NCBI GenBank assembly: GCA_020354625.1 | Contig: CP070651.1 | Coordinates: forward strand, 3,662,911-3,726,910 | Length of the DNA: 64,000 nt | Direction: 5' to 3' | Origin: Trueperaceae bacterium | GTDB lineage: Bacteria > Deinococcota > Deinococci > Deinococcales > Trueperaceae | In this document: positions 24,926 to 33,147 of the stretch, piece after piece | Position numbering within the stretch: the first letter of the stretch is position 1 | Layout of the letters: each line of letters opens with the position of its first letter | Made by a program: the position numbers and the translations under genes | Notes under the pieces: generated by a model | The model's database searches: none | The model's input: the letters and a program-made list of their open reading frames with translations, nothing else | Told to the model about the DNA's origin: nothing

Positions 24926-26464
24926 ATGAAGGCACGATACGATGAACCTCCCGAGGATCTGCCACGGCGTCTCGGTCGACCTGGGGAGTACCCCTTCACG
25001 CGCGGTATCTACCCGTCGATGTACAGCGAGGGGCGGCACTGGACCATGCGCCAGTACGCCGGTTTCGGTTCGGCGAAGGCATCGAACGAGCGCTACCACT
25101 ACCTCTTGAATCAGGGCGTGAGTGGGCTCTCGGTGGCCTTCGACCTCCCTACCCAGTTGGGGCTCGATCCAGATCACCCCCACGCCGAGGGAGAAGTCGG
25201 CAAAGTGGGTGTTTCGATCGCCACCTTGGATGACATGCGGACGCTGTTCGAGGGTATCCCCTTGGATAAGGTCACCACTTCGATGACGATCAATGCGCCG
25301 GCCATGATGTTGCTCGCCCTCTATCTTCTGGTCGCTGAGGAGCAGGGTGTCGTCGGCCGTCAGATCAGGGGCACGGTTCAAAACGATATCTTGAAAGAAT
25401 ATGTGGCTCGGGGTACCTATATCTACCCGCCCCAACCGAGCATGCGCCTGATCACCGATCTGTTCGCTTTCTGTGCCGAGCACGTTCCCGCTTGGAACAC
25501 CATCTCCGTCTCTGGGTATCACATTCGTGAGGCAGGTGCCGTCGCCGCTCAAGAGATCGCATTCACGTTGGCCAACGCAAAAGAATATGTTCGAGCCGCA
25601 CTCCGTAGCGGCCTCGATATCGAGACGTTTGCGCCCAGATTGAGTTTCTTTTTCGCCTGTCACAACAACATCTTGGAGGAGGTTGCCAAGTTTCGAGTGG
25701 CGCGGCGTATGTGGGCCGGTATCATGCGAAACGAGTTCGGGGCCGAGAGCGAAAAGGCCATGATGCTCCGTTTCCATACCCAGACCGGCGGCTCGACCCT
25801 TACGGCTCAGCAGCCGGAGAACAACGTGGTGCGGACGGCGTACCAGGCTCTGGCTGCGGTGTTGGGGGGGACCCAGAGCCTTCACACCAATGCGAAAGAC
25901 GAAGCGTTGGGGCTGCCGACGCCCGAATCGGCTCGAACTGCGCTGCGAACACAGCAGATTCTCGCCCATGAATCCGGAATTACGGACGCCGTCGATCCCT
26001 TGGCAGGGAGTTACTACCTCGAGCATCTTTGTGATGAGCTCGAGCATGAAGCGCAAGCGATTTTAGGGCAGGTTGAAGCTCTCGGTGGTAGCGTCAGGGC
26101 GATCGAGGTGGGCTTTATTCAACAAGAGATTGAGGAAGCGGCGTACCGGTTCCAACGTGAAGTGGAGCAGGGAACGCGCGTGGTGGTGGGTGTCAATGCC
26201 TTTCAGGGTGGTGAGGAGACCGTGATCCCTGTGCAAGCGGTCGACCCTGGCGTGCAGCTCGAGCGGGAAAGAGAGGTACAGGCATACCGTCAGAAACGGA
26301 ATGGGGCGGCGAGTGCCGCAGCACTCTCCGCGTTGCGGGAGGCTGCCGGAACCGATACCAATCTCTTCCCTTTGGTGCTCGAGGCATTCCGGTCTGGGGC
26401 CACGCTCGGTGAGGTTTGTGGCGAGTTACGGCGGGAGTGGGGCGAGTATGCAGCATCTGGGTAG
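24926..26464 (+). CDS. Methylmalonyl-CoA mutase large subunit, catalytic domain only
   Basis: A 512-aa TIM-barrel domain of the methylmalonyl-CoA mutase family. Family marks include [12 protein letters not shown], the [11 protein letters not shown] segment and the [19 protein letters not shown] run (given here in part). The substrate-binding region and the Gln/Asn cluster are intact. The C-terminal B12-binding domain (DxHxxG) is absent, so a separate small subunit must supply cobalamin, as in the two-chain mutases of Deinococcota and archaea. That subunit is not adjacent. The enzyme interconverts (R)-methylmalonyl-CoA and succinyl-CoA in propionate and branched-chain amino-acid use. The start is given by the TATAAT 6 nt upstream. 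A relative such as isobutyryl-CoA or ethylmalonyl-CoA mutase cannot be fully excluded. Confidence 0.92.
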   Translation: MKARYDEPPEDLPRRLGRPGEYPFTRGIYPSMYSEGRHWTMRQYAGFGSAKASNERYHYLLNQGVSGLSVAFDLPTQLGLDPDHPHAEGEVGKVGVSIATLDDMRTLFEGIPLDKVTTSMTINAPAMMLLALYLLVAEEQGVVGRQIRGTVQNDILKEYVARGTYIYPPQPSMRLITDLFAFCAEHVPAWNTISVSGYHIREAGAVAAQEIAFTLANAKEYVRAALRSGLDIETFAPRLSFFFACHNNILEEVAKFRVARRMWAGIMRNEFGAESEKAMMLRFHTQTGGSTLTAQQPENNVVRTAYQALAAVLGGTQSLHTNAKDEALGLPTPESARTALRTQQILAHESGITDAVDPLAGSYYLEHLCDELEHEAQAILGQVEALGGSVRAIEVGFIQQEIEEAAYRFQREVEQGTRVVVGVNAFQGGEETVIPVQAVDPGVQLEREREVQAYRQKRNGAASAAALSALREAAGTDTNLFPLVLEAFRSGATLGEVCGELRREWGEYAASG

Positions 26465-26472
26465 AGGGGTTC

Positions 26473-27495
26473 TTATCGACGTGTCTGCGATAGATCGCGA
26501 GCGGTTCCCCTTCCGGTACGATGTTTTCCAACCTCGTCTAGGGGCGGATTTGCCGACTTCTTATTGATAATGGCGACGATGGTGTCTACTGTCTGTTGTA
26601 GGTAGCTGCGGCCGTCGGCAAGCGTTTTTTTGCTGTCCAAATACCCTTCCTGCCCAGTGTGATCGACCGGTCCAAGCGTGATGGTGGTAATTTTGCCGTT
26701 CAGCTTGGCCTGGTTCCAGGGTGAATAGGCGAGCAGGGGCCAGCGCCCTGGGAAGAAGATGTATCCGACGCGCTGGATCCGGTCTCGCTCGCCTTTCAGA
26801 TGGTAGAAGTGGTCGATCTCAAGCAGCCCTGGATCGGCGCTCATGATCCCTCCGAAGGAGATGATGTCGACGGGTGAGCCGATCATCTGTTTGAGGTGGC
26901 TTGCTGCGCCCAACGCGATTTGGGAGCCACCGCTGTACCCGATCAGGGTGACGCGGGCACCGCTGCCGATCTGGTAGCCGTTTTGTAGAAGTTGCTCGAG
27001 GATGATCTGTGCTGAACCGTGATTGTAGATCGGTCCGTAGCGGCGATCTGCAGAGACGGCGACCTGCCAGGTGTTGCGTAGGTTGATGACCATGCCGGCG
27101 ATCTTTGCCATCAGTGTCTTTTGCAGTTTCATGCTGAGGGCCCAGCGCCAGAACCAAGCGAACACACGCTGGCCGGTAAGCGCCCGATTGGTGACCGAGT
27201 AGGGGAATACCTCGAGGATGGCAACGTCGGGTAGGCGTTTGCGTAGCTCCTTTAAGAGGTTGATCTCTCGACCTGCAAAGGTCGTACCAGAGACGGTGTG
27301 GATGCCGGTGAGAAAGATGACGAAGTGATTGGAAGTTGGTGGCTCGGCGTGTGGGAGGGGGGCAGGGGTCTTTTCCCTGTAGCGCCCATACCATCCTGCC
27401 CACCAGCCGAGCGTTTCGATGGGGGCGAGGGCTCCGGTGACGAGCAAGGCGATACCCGCGACCGTGATCAGGGTCCATACATCAACGGCCGGCAC
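26473..27495 (-). CDS. Membrane-anchored alpha/beta-hydrolase-like protein
   Basis: A 340-aa protein. An N-terminal membrane segment (about 8-33) is followed by a proline-rich linker, then an alpha/beta-hydrolase-like region. The nucleophile elbow reads GYSGGSQ near residue 190 and a possible oxyanion segment is LTGIHTVSG. The catalytic His is not certain. The protein belongs to no family I can name. The start codon overlaps the end of the Yip1-like gene by 14 bp, so the pair is probably translated together, and both are membrane-linked. It ends 8 bp from the convergent mutase gene. Confidence 0.65.
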   Translation of the reverse strand: MPAVDVWTLITVAGIALLVTGALAPIETLGWWAGWYGRYREKTPAPLPHAEPPTSNHFVIFLTGIHTVSGTTFAGREINLLKELRKRLPDVAILEVFPYSVTNRALTGQRVFAWFWRWALSMKLQKTLMAKIAGMVINLRNTWQVAVSADRRYGPIYNHGSAQIILEQLLQNGYQIGSGARVTLIGYSGGSQIALGAASHLKQMIGSPVDIISFGGIMSADPGLLEIDHFYHLKGERDRIQRVGYIFFPGRWPLLAYSPWNQAKLNGKITTITLGPVDHTGQEGYLDSKKTLADGRSYLQQTVDTIVAIINKKSANPPLDEVGKHRTGRGTARDLSQTRR

Positions 27496-28114
27496 GATTT
27501 TCTCCCTCTTCGGGCCGAAGGAGCTCTCGTACCGAGTGTACGGTCAGGGGCGTTCCGGCAACTTTGTTTCGGAACCAGTCGGACACCCGCAGCAGAGGGC
27601 GTCCTACGGTTCGCTGCACGACTTGTAACAGCAACCAACCGATCCCACTGCAGGCGGCAGCTTGTGGGAGCGTGAGGTCGAAGACGACTTGGCTGGCGAT
27701 GAGGATCGCCAGCAGGTTCCACACCGATAACAAGCCCGCGATGAACGAGCCGGCGTAGGGGGTAAGGATGAAAAACCCGAACAGTTGCGGGCTGTAGGCG
27801 AGGCCGACAGCCTGCAGCGTGAGGAGGAACTGTTGCTCGCGTTGAAAAAGGGTGCTGGCAACCAGCCAGATCGAGAGGCTCCAAAAGAGATAACCGACCA
27901 CATATAGCAGCGCTGAGATGATCAGGCTGGCCACAAACCGGTTCGGTTTGACCCGGTTGATAAAGAGGACGATGCTCTGGCCCAGCGCCGAAGAGAGACC
28001 TGCAAAAAAAACTACCCAGAGGGAAACCCGTAGTGCCTGCTGCGTTCCGATGAGGCTTTCAAAGGCCACGGGATCGAGTCGCAGTGCCTGACCAATGAGT
28101 TGCAACGCACCCAT
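27482..28114 (-). CDS. Yip1-like integral membrane protein
   Basis: A 210-aa protein with about five hydrophobic segments (from about residue 28 to 150), resembling the YIP1 family of small membrane proteins, whose function in bacteria is unknown. A GAGG stands 7 nt before the ATG. Its 3' end overlaps the start of the anchored hydrolase by 14 bp, so they form a two-gene unit. Confidence 0.6.
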   Translation of the reverse strand: MGALQLIGQALRLDPVAFESLIGTQQALRVSLWVVFFAGLSSALGQSIVLFINRVKPNRFVASLIISALLYVVGYLFWSLSIWLVASTLFQREQQFLLTLQAVGLAYSPQLFGFFILTPYAGSFIAGLLSVWNLLAILIASQVVFDLTLPQAAACSGIGWLLLQVVQRTVGRPLLRVSDWFRNKVAGTPLTVHSVRELLRPEEGENRAGR

Positions 28115-28173
28115 CTCCCGACCTCAGCTCTCCAAATCCATAGATCCGGTCCGTCCAACGAAAGGTTCCAACC

Positions 28174-28569
28174 CTATTTTACAGTGCGGTCGGTCTGGCA
28201 TGTGGGGCAGTGCCCGTATAGCGTCAGTTCGTGGTGATTCACCTTAAAGCCGCCCGGCAGCGTCACACCCTCTAAAATCGCTACCGGACATTTCGAACCG
28301 AGTTCAAAGACCTTCCCGCACGTGGAGCAACAGAAGTGGTGGTGGTGACCCCGCCCTGCTGGCTCATACCGAGTGGACTCATTGGGGAGGTGTACAGGAA
28401 CCACCACCCCCACTTTTTCAAGACTCCCAAGATTGCGGTAGACCGTTGCCAAACCCAGGCCTGCCTTTTCGTGACTGGCTTTCTCGAGCACCTCTTGTGC
28501 TGTGAGTGGCCCGGGTGCCGACTCGAGCGCATTCATGATCGCGCGGCGCTGAGATGTCTCGCGTTTCAT
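28174..28569 (-). CDS. Fur-family metalloregulator (candidate Zur)
   Basis: A 131-aa Fur-family repressor. An N-terminal winged helix with the recognition stretch GLATVYRNLGSLEKVGVV is followed by the metal-binding domain. This has HHHHFCCSTCGKVFEL, and a second Cys pair CPTC near the C-terminus; the two CxxC pairs hold the structural zinc of this family. The family includes Fur, Zur, Mur and PerR. The zinc-type ABC importer 2 kb away suggests Zur, but that is inference. A TACACT 7 nt before the ATG marks a leaderless start. Confidence 0.88.
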   Translation of the reverse strand: MKRETSQRRAIMNALESAPGPLTAQEVLEKASHEKAGLGLATVYRNLGSLEKVGVVVPVHLPNESTRYEPAGRGHHHHFCCSTCGKVFELGSKCPVAILEGVTLPGGFKVNHHELTLYGHCPTCQTDRTVK

Positions 28570-28576
28570 GATGAAG

Positions 28577-28582
28577 AGTGTA
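28577..28582 (-). promoter_or_regulatory. Leaderless -10 element TACACT for the Fur-family gene
   Basis: TACACT on the minus strand ends 7 nt before the ATG at 28569. Confidence 0.6.
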
Positions 28583-28599
28583 TCAGGCTCGTGATGGCT

Positions 28600-28953
28600 C
28601 TAGTCGTCTACACTCACCAACATCGGTCCGAGCGGTCGACCGCCGAAGAGGTGCATATGAAGGTGGTAGACCTCTTGATGAGCGTGCTCTTTGCAGTTCA
28701 CCATGAGTCTGTAACCTCTCTCCAAGCTGTGCTGTTCAGAGAGCTTCCGGGCTACCGTAAACATGCGTCCGAGCGCTGCTTCGTCTTCCGACTCCACGTC
28801 GGCTGCAGTAGGGATCGGTTTGTTGGTGACGATCAGGATGTGGGTGGGCGCCCGCGGGTTGATATCTCTGAATGCCGTCACCAGATCGTCTTGGTAGAGG
28901 ATATCGGCGGGGATCTCACGGCGGACGATTTTGGTGAAGATCGTGTCTGACAT
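28600..28953 (-). CDS. hinT: HIT family nucleotide hydrolase
   Basis: A 117-aa histidine-triad protein. The signature HLHMHLFGG near the C-terminus holds the nucleophilic middle His. Its length and [13 protein letters not shown] start match bacterial HinT, a purine-nucleoside phosphoramidase. A TAAAGT lies 6 nt before the ATG and the gap includes AGAGG, so a leaderless or very short leader is likely. Confidence 0.93.
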   Translation of the reverse strand: MSDTIFTKIVRREIPADILYQDDLVTAFRDINPRAPTHILIVTNKPIPTAADVESEDEAALGRMFTVARKLSEQHSLERGYRLMVNCKEHAHQEVYHLHMHLFGGRPLGPMLVSVDD

Positions 28954-28959
28954 GCCTCT

Positions 28960-28965
28960 ACTTTA
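28960..28965 (-). promoter_or_regulatory. -10 element TAAAGT for hinT
   Basis: TAAAGT on the minus strand ends 6 nt before the hinT ATG. Confidence 0.45.
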
Positions 28966-28970
28966 CCGCT

Positions 28971-29690
28971 TCATTCTCGGCTCATCCTATCGAGTCGCGC
29001 CCGCTTGAGTCGTTTCGTTACCACCAGGGCGGAAAGGGCTGCTGCAACAGTGAGAACTGTGCTCAGAACGATGAGCGAAACCGAAACGGGTCCTTCAGAT
29101 GTCTCATTGAGCGCGTTGTAGTCTTGCCACCATGAGATTGCCAAGTCACGGATCATCTCTTCGTTGGTTTTCGGGAGTTCGTCGAAAAGGGCCTGTCGAT
29201 CTGTAACGTCGCGATAGACCTGTTCGAGGTATGCATCGAAGCGCAGCTGCGGTAGTACCTGATTCGGTCGAATGTTTCCTGGAGGTGGTGTCTGACCTAC
29301 TTGAGTAGAGCTGGCGAGGAGGTAGGACGCTTTCCCACTACTATCACTGCGGCCCTGGAGGTGAAAGAGAATCACAGTAAATGACTCGGTGTCTTGGCAA
29401 CGCGCACGCTCGCGGTAGGGAACTTTAAAGTTGGTCAGCGTGTCGGTCAACACCCGGTAGAGGTGCTCGGCGACCGTCTGAAAGTAGGCGTCATCGGGTA
29501 GTGCGTCGCCGCGTTTCGAGACTTGAACCGACCGCGGCTCTAGGCAGAGGGTTGCGCCTCTCAAGTCGCTGGATTTGATGCCGTGCGCCGATGCGTAGTT
29601 GGCCAGACTCGAGAATATGAGTATCGGGAGCCACGTTTTTAAAATGCCTCGAAAGAGGTTTTCAAAAGGTAGGGTGATCGTCTTATGCAT
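28971..29690 (-). CDS. Exported, membrane-tethered protein of unknown function
   Basis: A 239-aa protein I do not recognise. An N-terminal hydrophobic segment (about 15-35, ending ASAHG) looks like a signal or anchor. A domain of about 160 residues follows, with two Cys (in ATLCLEP and ARCQD) that could form a disulfide. A C-terminal membrane helix (about 205-228) ends in a basic tail, so the bulk should face outward. The start is the ATG at 29690; a TTG two codons earlier is less likely. It is 17 bp upstream of hinT. The gap at 29691-29932 holds one imperfect hairpin (29717-29745) and no gene. Confidence 0.55.
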   Translation of the reverse strand: MHKTITLPFENLFRGILKTWLPILIFSSLANYASAHGIKSSDLRGATLCLEPRSVQVSKRGDALPDDAYFQTVAEHLYRVLTDTLTNFKVPYRERARCQDTESFTVILFHLQGRSDSSGKASYLLASSTQVGQTPPPGNIRPNQVLPQLRFDAYLEQVYRDVTDRQALFDELPKTNEEMIRDLAISWWQDYNALNETSEGPVSVSLIVLSTVLTVAAALSALVVTKRLKRARLDRMSRE

Positions 29691-29932
29691 AGGCAAGGGT
29701 CGGAGCGGGTAACACTTAGGCAGCCACTGTCATCATGTGGTTGCCTGATGATGACAACGCTTCTTCAGACGAGGGTAGCAAAGCTGTGAGGGGAGACCTG
29801 TAATAAATCCAGGCTCCGCCGGTGGTTTGGTCCTGCGTTCGGTCGAGGCCCGCACCGTTTTTCCACTGCGAACGCCCGTGAGTTGTTCGGTAGGGGCAGG
29901 AAGCAATGCCTATCTGTGTGGCTACATACGGT

Positions 29933-30469
29933 TTACCGCAGGTTGCGTGCGGCAGCCTTGAGCTCTCCCATTGTAAATAGCGGTTTCAGGTCGATACCGG
30001 CCTCGGCCAGAGCTTCTCGGCCGCCGGCTTCCCGGTCGATGACACAGACGGCGTGATCGACTGTTGCCCCCAACGCGCGCAGCGCCTCGGCCGAGAGGAT
30101 GACCTGACCTCCCGAAGTGATGACGTCTTCGACCAAAAGCACGTTCTTGCCGCTGAAGCCACCCCCCTCTGCGAGCTTGCGCGTTCCGTACGCCTTGGCC
30201 TCTTTGCGGATAAACAGTGAGGGTAAGCCCGTCAGTTGCGACATCACGGTAGCGAGCGGTATTCCGCCTAGCTCCAATCCACCGAGCAACTCGGCCTCTA
30301 GTGGAACCATGGGTACCATCGATCGTGCGATCTCGAGCAGTAGGGCCGGATCGGTTTCGAAGAGATACTTGTCGAAATACTCTTTGCTGATTACACCGGA
30401 GCGGAGTAGGAATTCACCGGTGAGGTGGGCGACCTCAAAGATCTCTCTGGCAAGCTCTGTCGATGGCAT
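29933..30469 (-). CDS. pyrE: Orotate phosphoribosyltransferase
   Basis: A 178-aa type I phosphoribosyltransferase. The PRPP-binding loop is VLLVEDVITSGGQV at about 110-123, and FIRKEAKAYGTRK is the flexible catalytic loop. It makes OMP from orotate and PRPP in pyrimidine synthesis. No pyr neighbours are present. The frame runs 43 codons upstream, but TACAAT stands 6 nt before the ATG at 30469 and the family N-terminus starts there. It is divergent from the zinc importer operon. Confidence 0.94.
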   Translation of the reverse strand: MPSTELAREIFEVAHLTGEFLLRSGVISKEYFDKYLFETDPALLLEIARSMVPMVPLEAELLGGLELGGIPLATVMSQLTGLPSLFIRKEAKAYGTRKLAEGGGFSGKNVLLVEDVITSGGQVILSAEALRALGATVDHAVCVIDREAGGREALAEAGIDLKPLFTMGELKAAARNLR

Positions 30470-30475
30470 CGGCCT

Positions 30476-30481
30476 ATTGTA
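30476..30481 (-). promoter_or_regulatory. Leaderless -10 element TACAAT for pyrE
   Basis: TACAAT on the minus strand ends 6 nt before the ATG at 30469. Confidence 0.65.
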
Positions 30482-30536
30482 AACCAGCACGAACGAGGAG
30501 ACCTCTTCACCTTGACACCCGCTCGAGAGGTCAGCG

Positions 30537-30560
30537 TATAATTGAGAACGGATTGTCAAT
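30537..30560 (+). promoter_or_regulatory. Promoter and candidate metal-repressor operator of znuACB
   Basis: A consensus TATAAT at 30537-30542 is followed by a dyad, ATTGAGAACG/GATTGTCAAT (30541-30560). The half-sites agree as ATTGA-A...T-TCAAT. The dyad covers the expected transcription start, a good place for repression. Binding by the Fur-family protein encoded at 28174-28569 is inferred, not shown. Confidence 0.4.
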
Positions 30561-30576
30561 AACGAGTGAGAAACCG

Positions 30577-31470
30577 ATGCTGAGACTCCTGCTGCCAACG
30601 ATCTTTTTTCTCGTAAGTCTAACTGCTCTGGCGCAACCTAGGGTCGTTACTTCCATCTACCCTTATTTCGACCTCACCCGTCAGCTGGCGGGTTCCGTCG
30701 CCGAGGTCCACCTTCTTTTACCGCCTGGGGCATCACCCCATACCTTCGACCCTACACCGCGAGATATCGCTCTGCTGTTCGAAGCCGACTTGATGATCAT
30801 GAACGGGGGTGTAGACGAATGGTTACACACTCTTGTCGAGGCGAGCGGTTCCGCGGCGATGATGTTGGAAATTCTCCCCGAACTCGTGTTGCCTGCCCGA
30901 GATGATGGCATCGAACAGGAGCGAGCAAGCGAATCGGGTCCGGGGGATCATGAACATGAAGGGACCAACCCCCATGTGTGGCTCGATCCGCTTCTGATGG
31001 TGCAGGCGGTCGACCTCATTGCCGAGAGGCTTATGGAAATCGATCCCCAACACGCGGCCACCTTTGATAGAAGGCGTGCGGCGCTAACCCTTGAACTGAG
31101 AACGCTCGATCAGGAGCTGGATGAAATGCTCCGTCCCGTAAAAGGAGCTGCCTTCGTCCCCTTTCACGATGCCTGGCCCCATTTTGCCGCCCGATACGGG
31201 CTCGACCTGGTTGTCGAGATCGAGCCATTTCCCGGGCGGGAGCCTGGCCCTCGCTACGTTGCCCAAGCACTCGAGCTGATCCGCGACTCGGGCGCCAAGG
31301 CGGTCTTCAATGAAGCCCAACTCAACCCACGGCCGGCAGAAGTGGTTGCTGAGAATGCTGGTGTGGAGATCTACACCTTGGATCCTTTAGGAGGGAGTGC
31401 CGGAAAAGAGACCTACCAAGAGCTGCTACGCTACAATGCGGGAGTTCTTCTAGAGGCGTTGGCTGAGTAG
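30577..31470 (+). CDS. znuA: Zinc ABC transporter substrate-binding protein
   Basis: A 297-aa cluster A-I metal-binding protein with a signal peptide (MLRLLLPTIFFLVSLTALAQ). Likely ligands are His in ASPHTF, His in NPHVW, His in PFHDAW and a C-terminal Asp in LDPLGG. A third-position His (rather than the Glu of manganese-type proteins) favours zinc. A short acidic-His loop (GDHEHEG) lies before the second ligand, as in ZnuA. It captures metal outside the membrane for ZnuCB. The start is the ATG at 30577, which begins the signal peptide. Confidence 0.85.
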   Translation: MLRLLLPTIFFLVSLTALAQPRVVTSIYPYFDLTRQLAGSVAEVHLLLPPGASPHTFDPTPRDIALLFEADLMIMNGGVDEWLHTLVEASGSAAMMLEILPELVLPARDDGIEQERASESGPGDHEHEGTNPHVWLDPLLMVQAVDLIAERLMEIDPQHAATFDRRRAALTLELRTLDQELDEMLRPVKGAAFVPFHDAWPHFAARYGLDLVVEIEPFPGREPGPRYVAQALELIRDSGAKAVFNEAQLNPRPAEVVAENAGVEIYTLDPLGGSAGKETYQELLRYNAGVLLEALAE

Positions 31471-31510
31471 GTTCGAGTCGGCTTCGGAAAGGGATCGCTA
31501 CCTACCAGTC

Positions 31511-32251
31511 GTGAAGACACCACCTGCACTGCATGTTCATCAGGCCACCGTTCGATTCGGTGAAGTGGAGGTGTTGAGTGAGATCACCTTTAATCTGGAA
31601 CAGGGACAATTTTTGGCTGTGGTGGGTCCCAATGGGGCGGGGAAATCGACGCTGATCAAGGTCGCTCTCGGTCTCGTCAAACCGATGCGAGGCCATGCGG
31701 CGCTCTATGGTAAAGATGCCGGTTCGATGCCGGAACGGATCGGCTATGTACCCCAACTCAAAACATTCGACCGTTCCTTCCCGGCTAGTGCACTCGAGCT
31801 GGTTGTTACTGGTTTGAGGCGTAGCTGGCCGGCAAGGGTGCGTGCCCCGGAGCGGGAACGAGCTGCGGCTGCTCTTGAGCAGGTGGGAGCTGTAGGGTTG
31901 ATCGCACGACAGTTGTCGAGTCTCTCCGGAGGGGAGTTGCAGCGCGTCTACTTGGCCCGGGCTCTGGTACGGCGGCCCGATATCGTGTTGCTCGATGAAC
32001 CGGCTACCGGGGTCGATTTTCTTGCTGAGCACGATCTCTATGCGCTGCTCGAACGTTATCAGCTCGAGACCTCCGCCACCATCGTCATGATCACCCACGA
32101 TCTGGCGGTGGCGCGCTATCACGCCAGCCGGGTGCTCGTTTTGAACCGCCGCGTTCACGGTTACGGTCTCCCTGCCGACGTCTTGTCCGAACAGTGCCTC
32201 CAAGAAGCCTATGGGCATATCGGTCATGCTCACGCTCTGAGTTTCGGGTGA
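31511..32251 (+). CDS. znuC: Zinc/manganese ABC transporter ATPase
   Basis: A 246-aa ABC ATPase. Walker A is GPNGAGKST, the signature LSGGELQRV and Walker B IVLLDEPATGVD. It energises metal import with the permease and ZnuA encoded on either side. The start is a GTG at 31511, 40 bp after the znuA stop. The stop overlaps the permease GTG (GTGA), so translation is coupled. Confidence 0.92.
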   Translation: MKTPPALHVHQATVRFGEVEVLSEITFNLEQGQFLAVVGPNGAGKSTLIKVALGLVKPMRGHAALYGKDAGSMPERIGYVPQLKTFDRSFPASALELVVTGLRRSWPARVRAPERERAAAALEQVGAVGLIARQLSSLSGGELQRVYLARALVRRPDIVLLDEPATGVDFLAEHDLYALLERYQLETSATIVMITHDLAVARYHASRVLVLNRRVHGYGLPADVLSEQCLQEAYGHIGHAHALSFG

Positions 32252-33135
32252 ATCTGATGATCCTCGAATTGCTCGACATCGTGCAATATCCCTTTATGCG
32301 CCGAGCCTTGCTTGCAGGCATTCTGATCGCCGTGATGTGTGGTCTTCTGGGCGTATTTGTGGTGCAACGCCGGCTCTCGTTTTTAGGAGACGGTCTCGCC
32401 CACGCCGCCTTCGGTGGGATGGGGCTCGGAACCCTGCTCCTCTTGAGCGGGGGATGGCTCGGTGCAGAAGCTGCTCTCTTCCGTCAACCGCTCTTTGTAG
32501 CGCTCCCGTTTGTGTTCATTACCGCCCTCTCGATCGCCTGGGTGCGTGATAACACCAATTTGAGTAGCGATACCACGATCGGTGTCTTCTTTGCAGTGGC
32601 CGTGGCCCTGGGCGTCATGTTCTTTTCACTGATTCCACCTGACGCGTCTGTGAACTTCGATGTGATGGATCTCCTATTCGGCTCGATCTTGGGCGTTAGG
32701 CAGAGCGATCTTGTCATCATCAGCGCCACTTTGATGTTGTGCCTGATTGTGATCATACCGCTCTGGGGACGCCTTGGGTATGCGACGTTCGATGAGGAGC
32801 TCGCCCGTACCGATGGTGTGGCCACCCGTAGATTGGAGTACCTGCTCTTTGGAACAGCGGCCGTTGTAATCGCTGTCAGTTCCTTGGTGGTCGGCATCAT
32901 CTTGATGGCTGCCTACCTGGTTATTCCGGCTGCGTCTGCCCGTCTCCTTGCGAAATCACTCTTTCAGATGACCGCTTTCAGCGTGATGATCGGTGTGTCG
33001 AGCACTGTCGTCGGGTTGCTGGCAGCAGTCTTTCTCGATGTACCGAGCGGTAGCACCATCGTTTTGAGCCAAGCTGTGCTCTTCGCATGTACCACCTTGC
33101 TGGCACGGCGGAGAATTTTCGGTTCCCGAAGCTGA
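32248..33135 (+). CDS. znuB: Zinc/manganese ABC transporter permease
   Basis: A 295-aa ABC-3 family permease with about eight membrane helices. The early RRALLAGILIAVMCGLLGVFVVQRR run (cited in part) and the GDGLAHAAFGG motif are typical of ZnuB/MntB. It forms the channel of the importer. The GTG at 32248 overlaps the znuC stop; an ATG at 32257 is an alternative. Confidence 0.92.
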   Translation: MNLMILELLDIVQYPFMRRALLAGILIAVMCGLLGVFVVQRRLSFLGDGLAHAAFGGMGLGTLLLLSGGWLGAEAALFRQPLFVALPFVFITALSIAWVRDNTNLSSDTTIGVFFAVAVALGVMFFSLIPPDASVNFDVMDLLFGSILGVRQSDLVIISATLMLCLIVIIPLWGRLGYATFDEELARTDGVATRRLEYLLFGTAAVVIAVSSLVVGIILMAAYLVIPAASARLLAKSLFQMTAFSVMIGVSSTVVGLLAAVFLDVPSGSTIVLSQAVLFACTTLLARRRIFGSRS

Positions 33136-33147
33136 GAAGGGGTCTCT

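Noticed and set aside
24875-26056. Open frame of 393 codons on the minus strand opposite the mutase gene
   Set aside because: It is fully antisense to a strongly conserved gene and has no family features. Long antisense frames are common in GC-rich coding sequence.
26448-26567. Short plus-strand frame of 39 codons after the mutase gene
   Set aside because: The peptide looks rather protein-like, but it overlaps both flanking genes and has no ribosome site; a chance frame is more likely.
29700-29932. Possible small RNA between pyrE and the exported-protein gene
   Set aside because: Only one imperfect hairpin; no promoter-terminator pair could be found.
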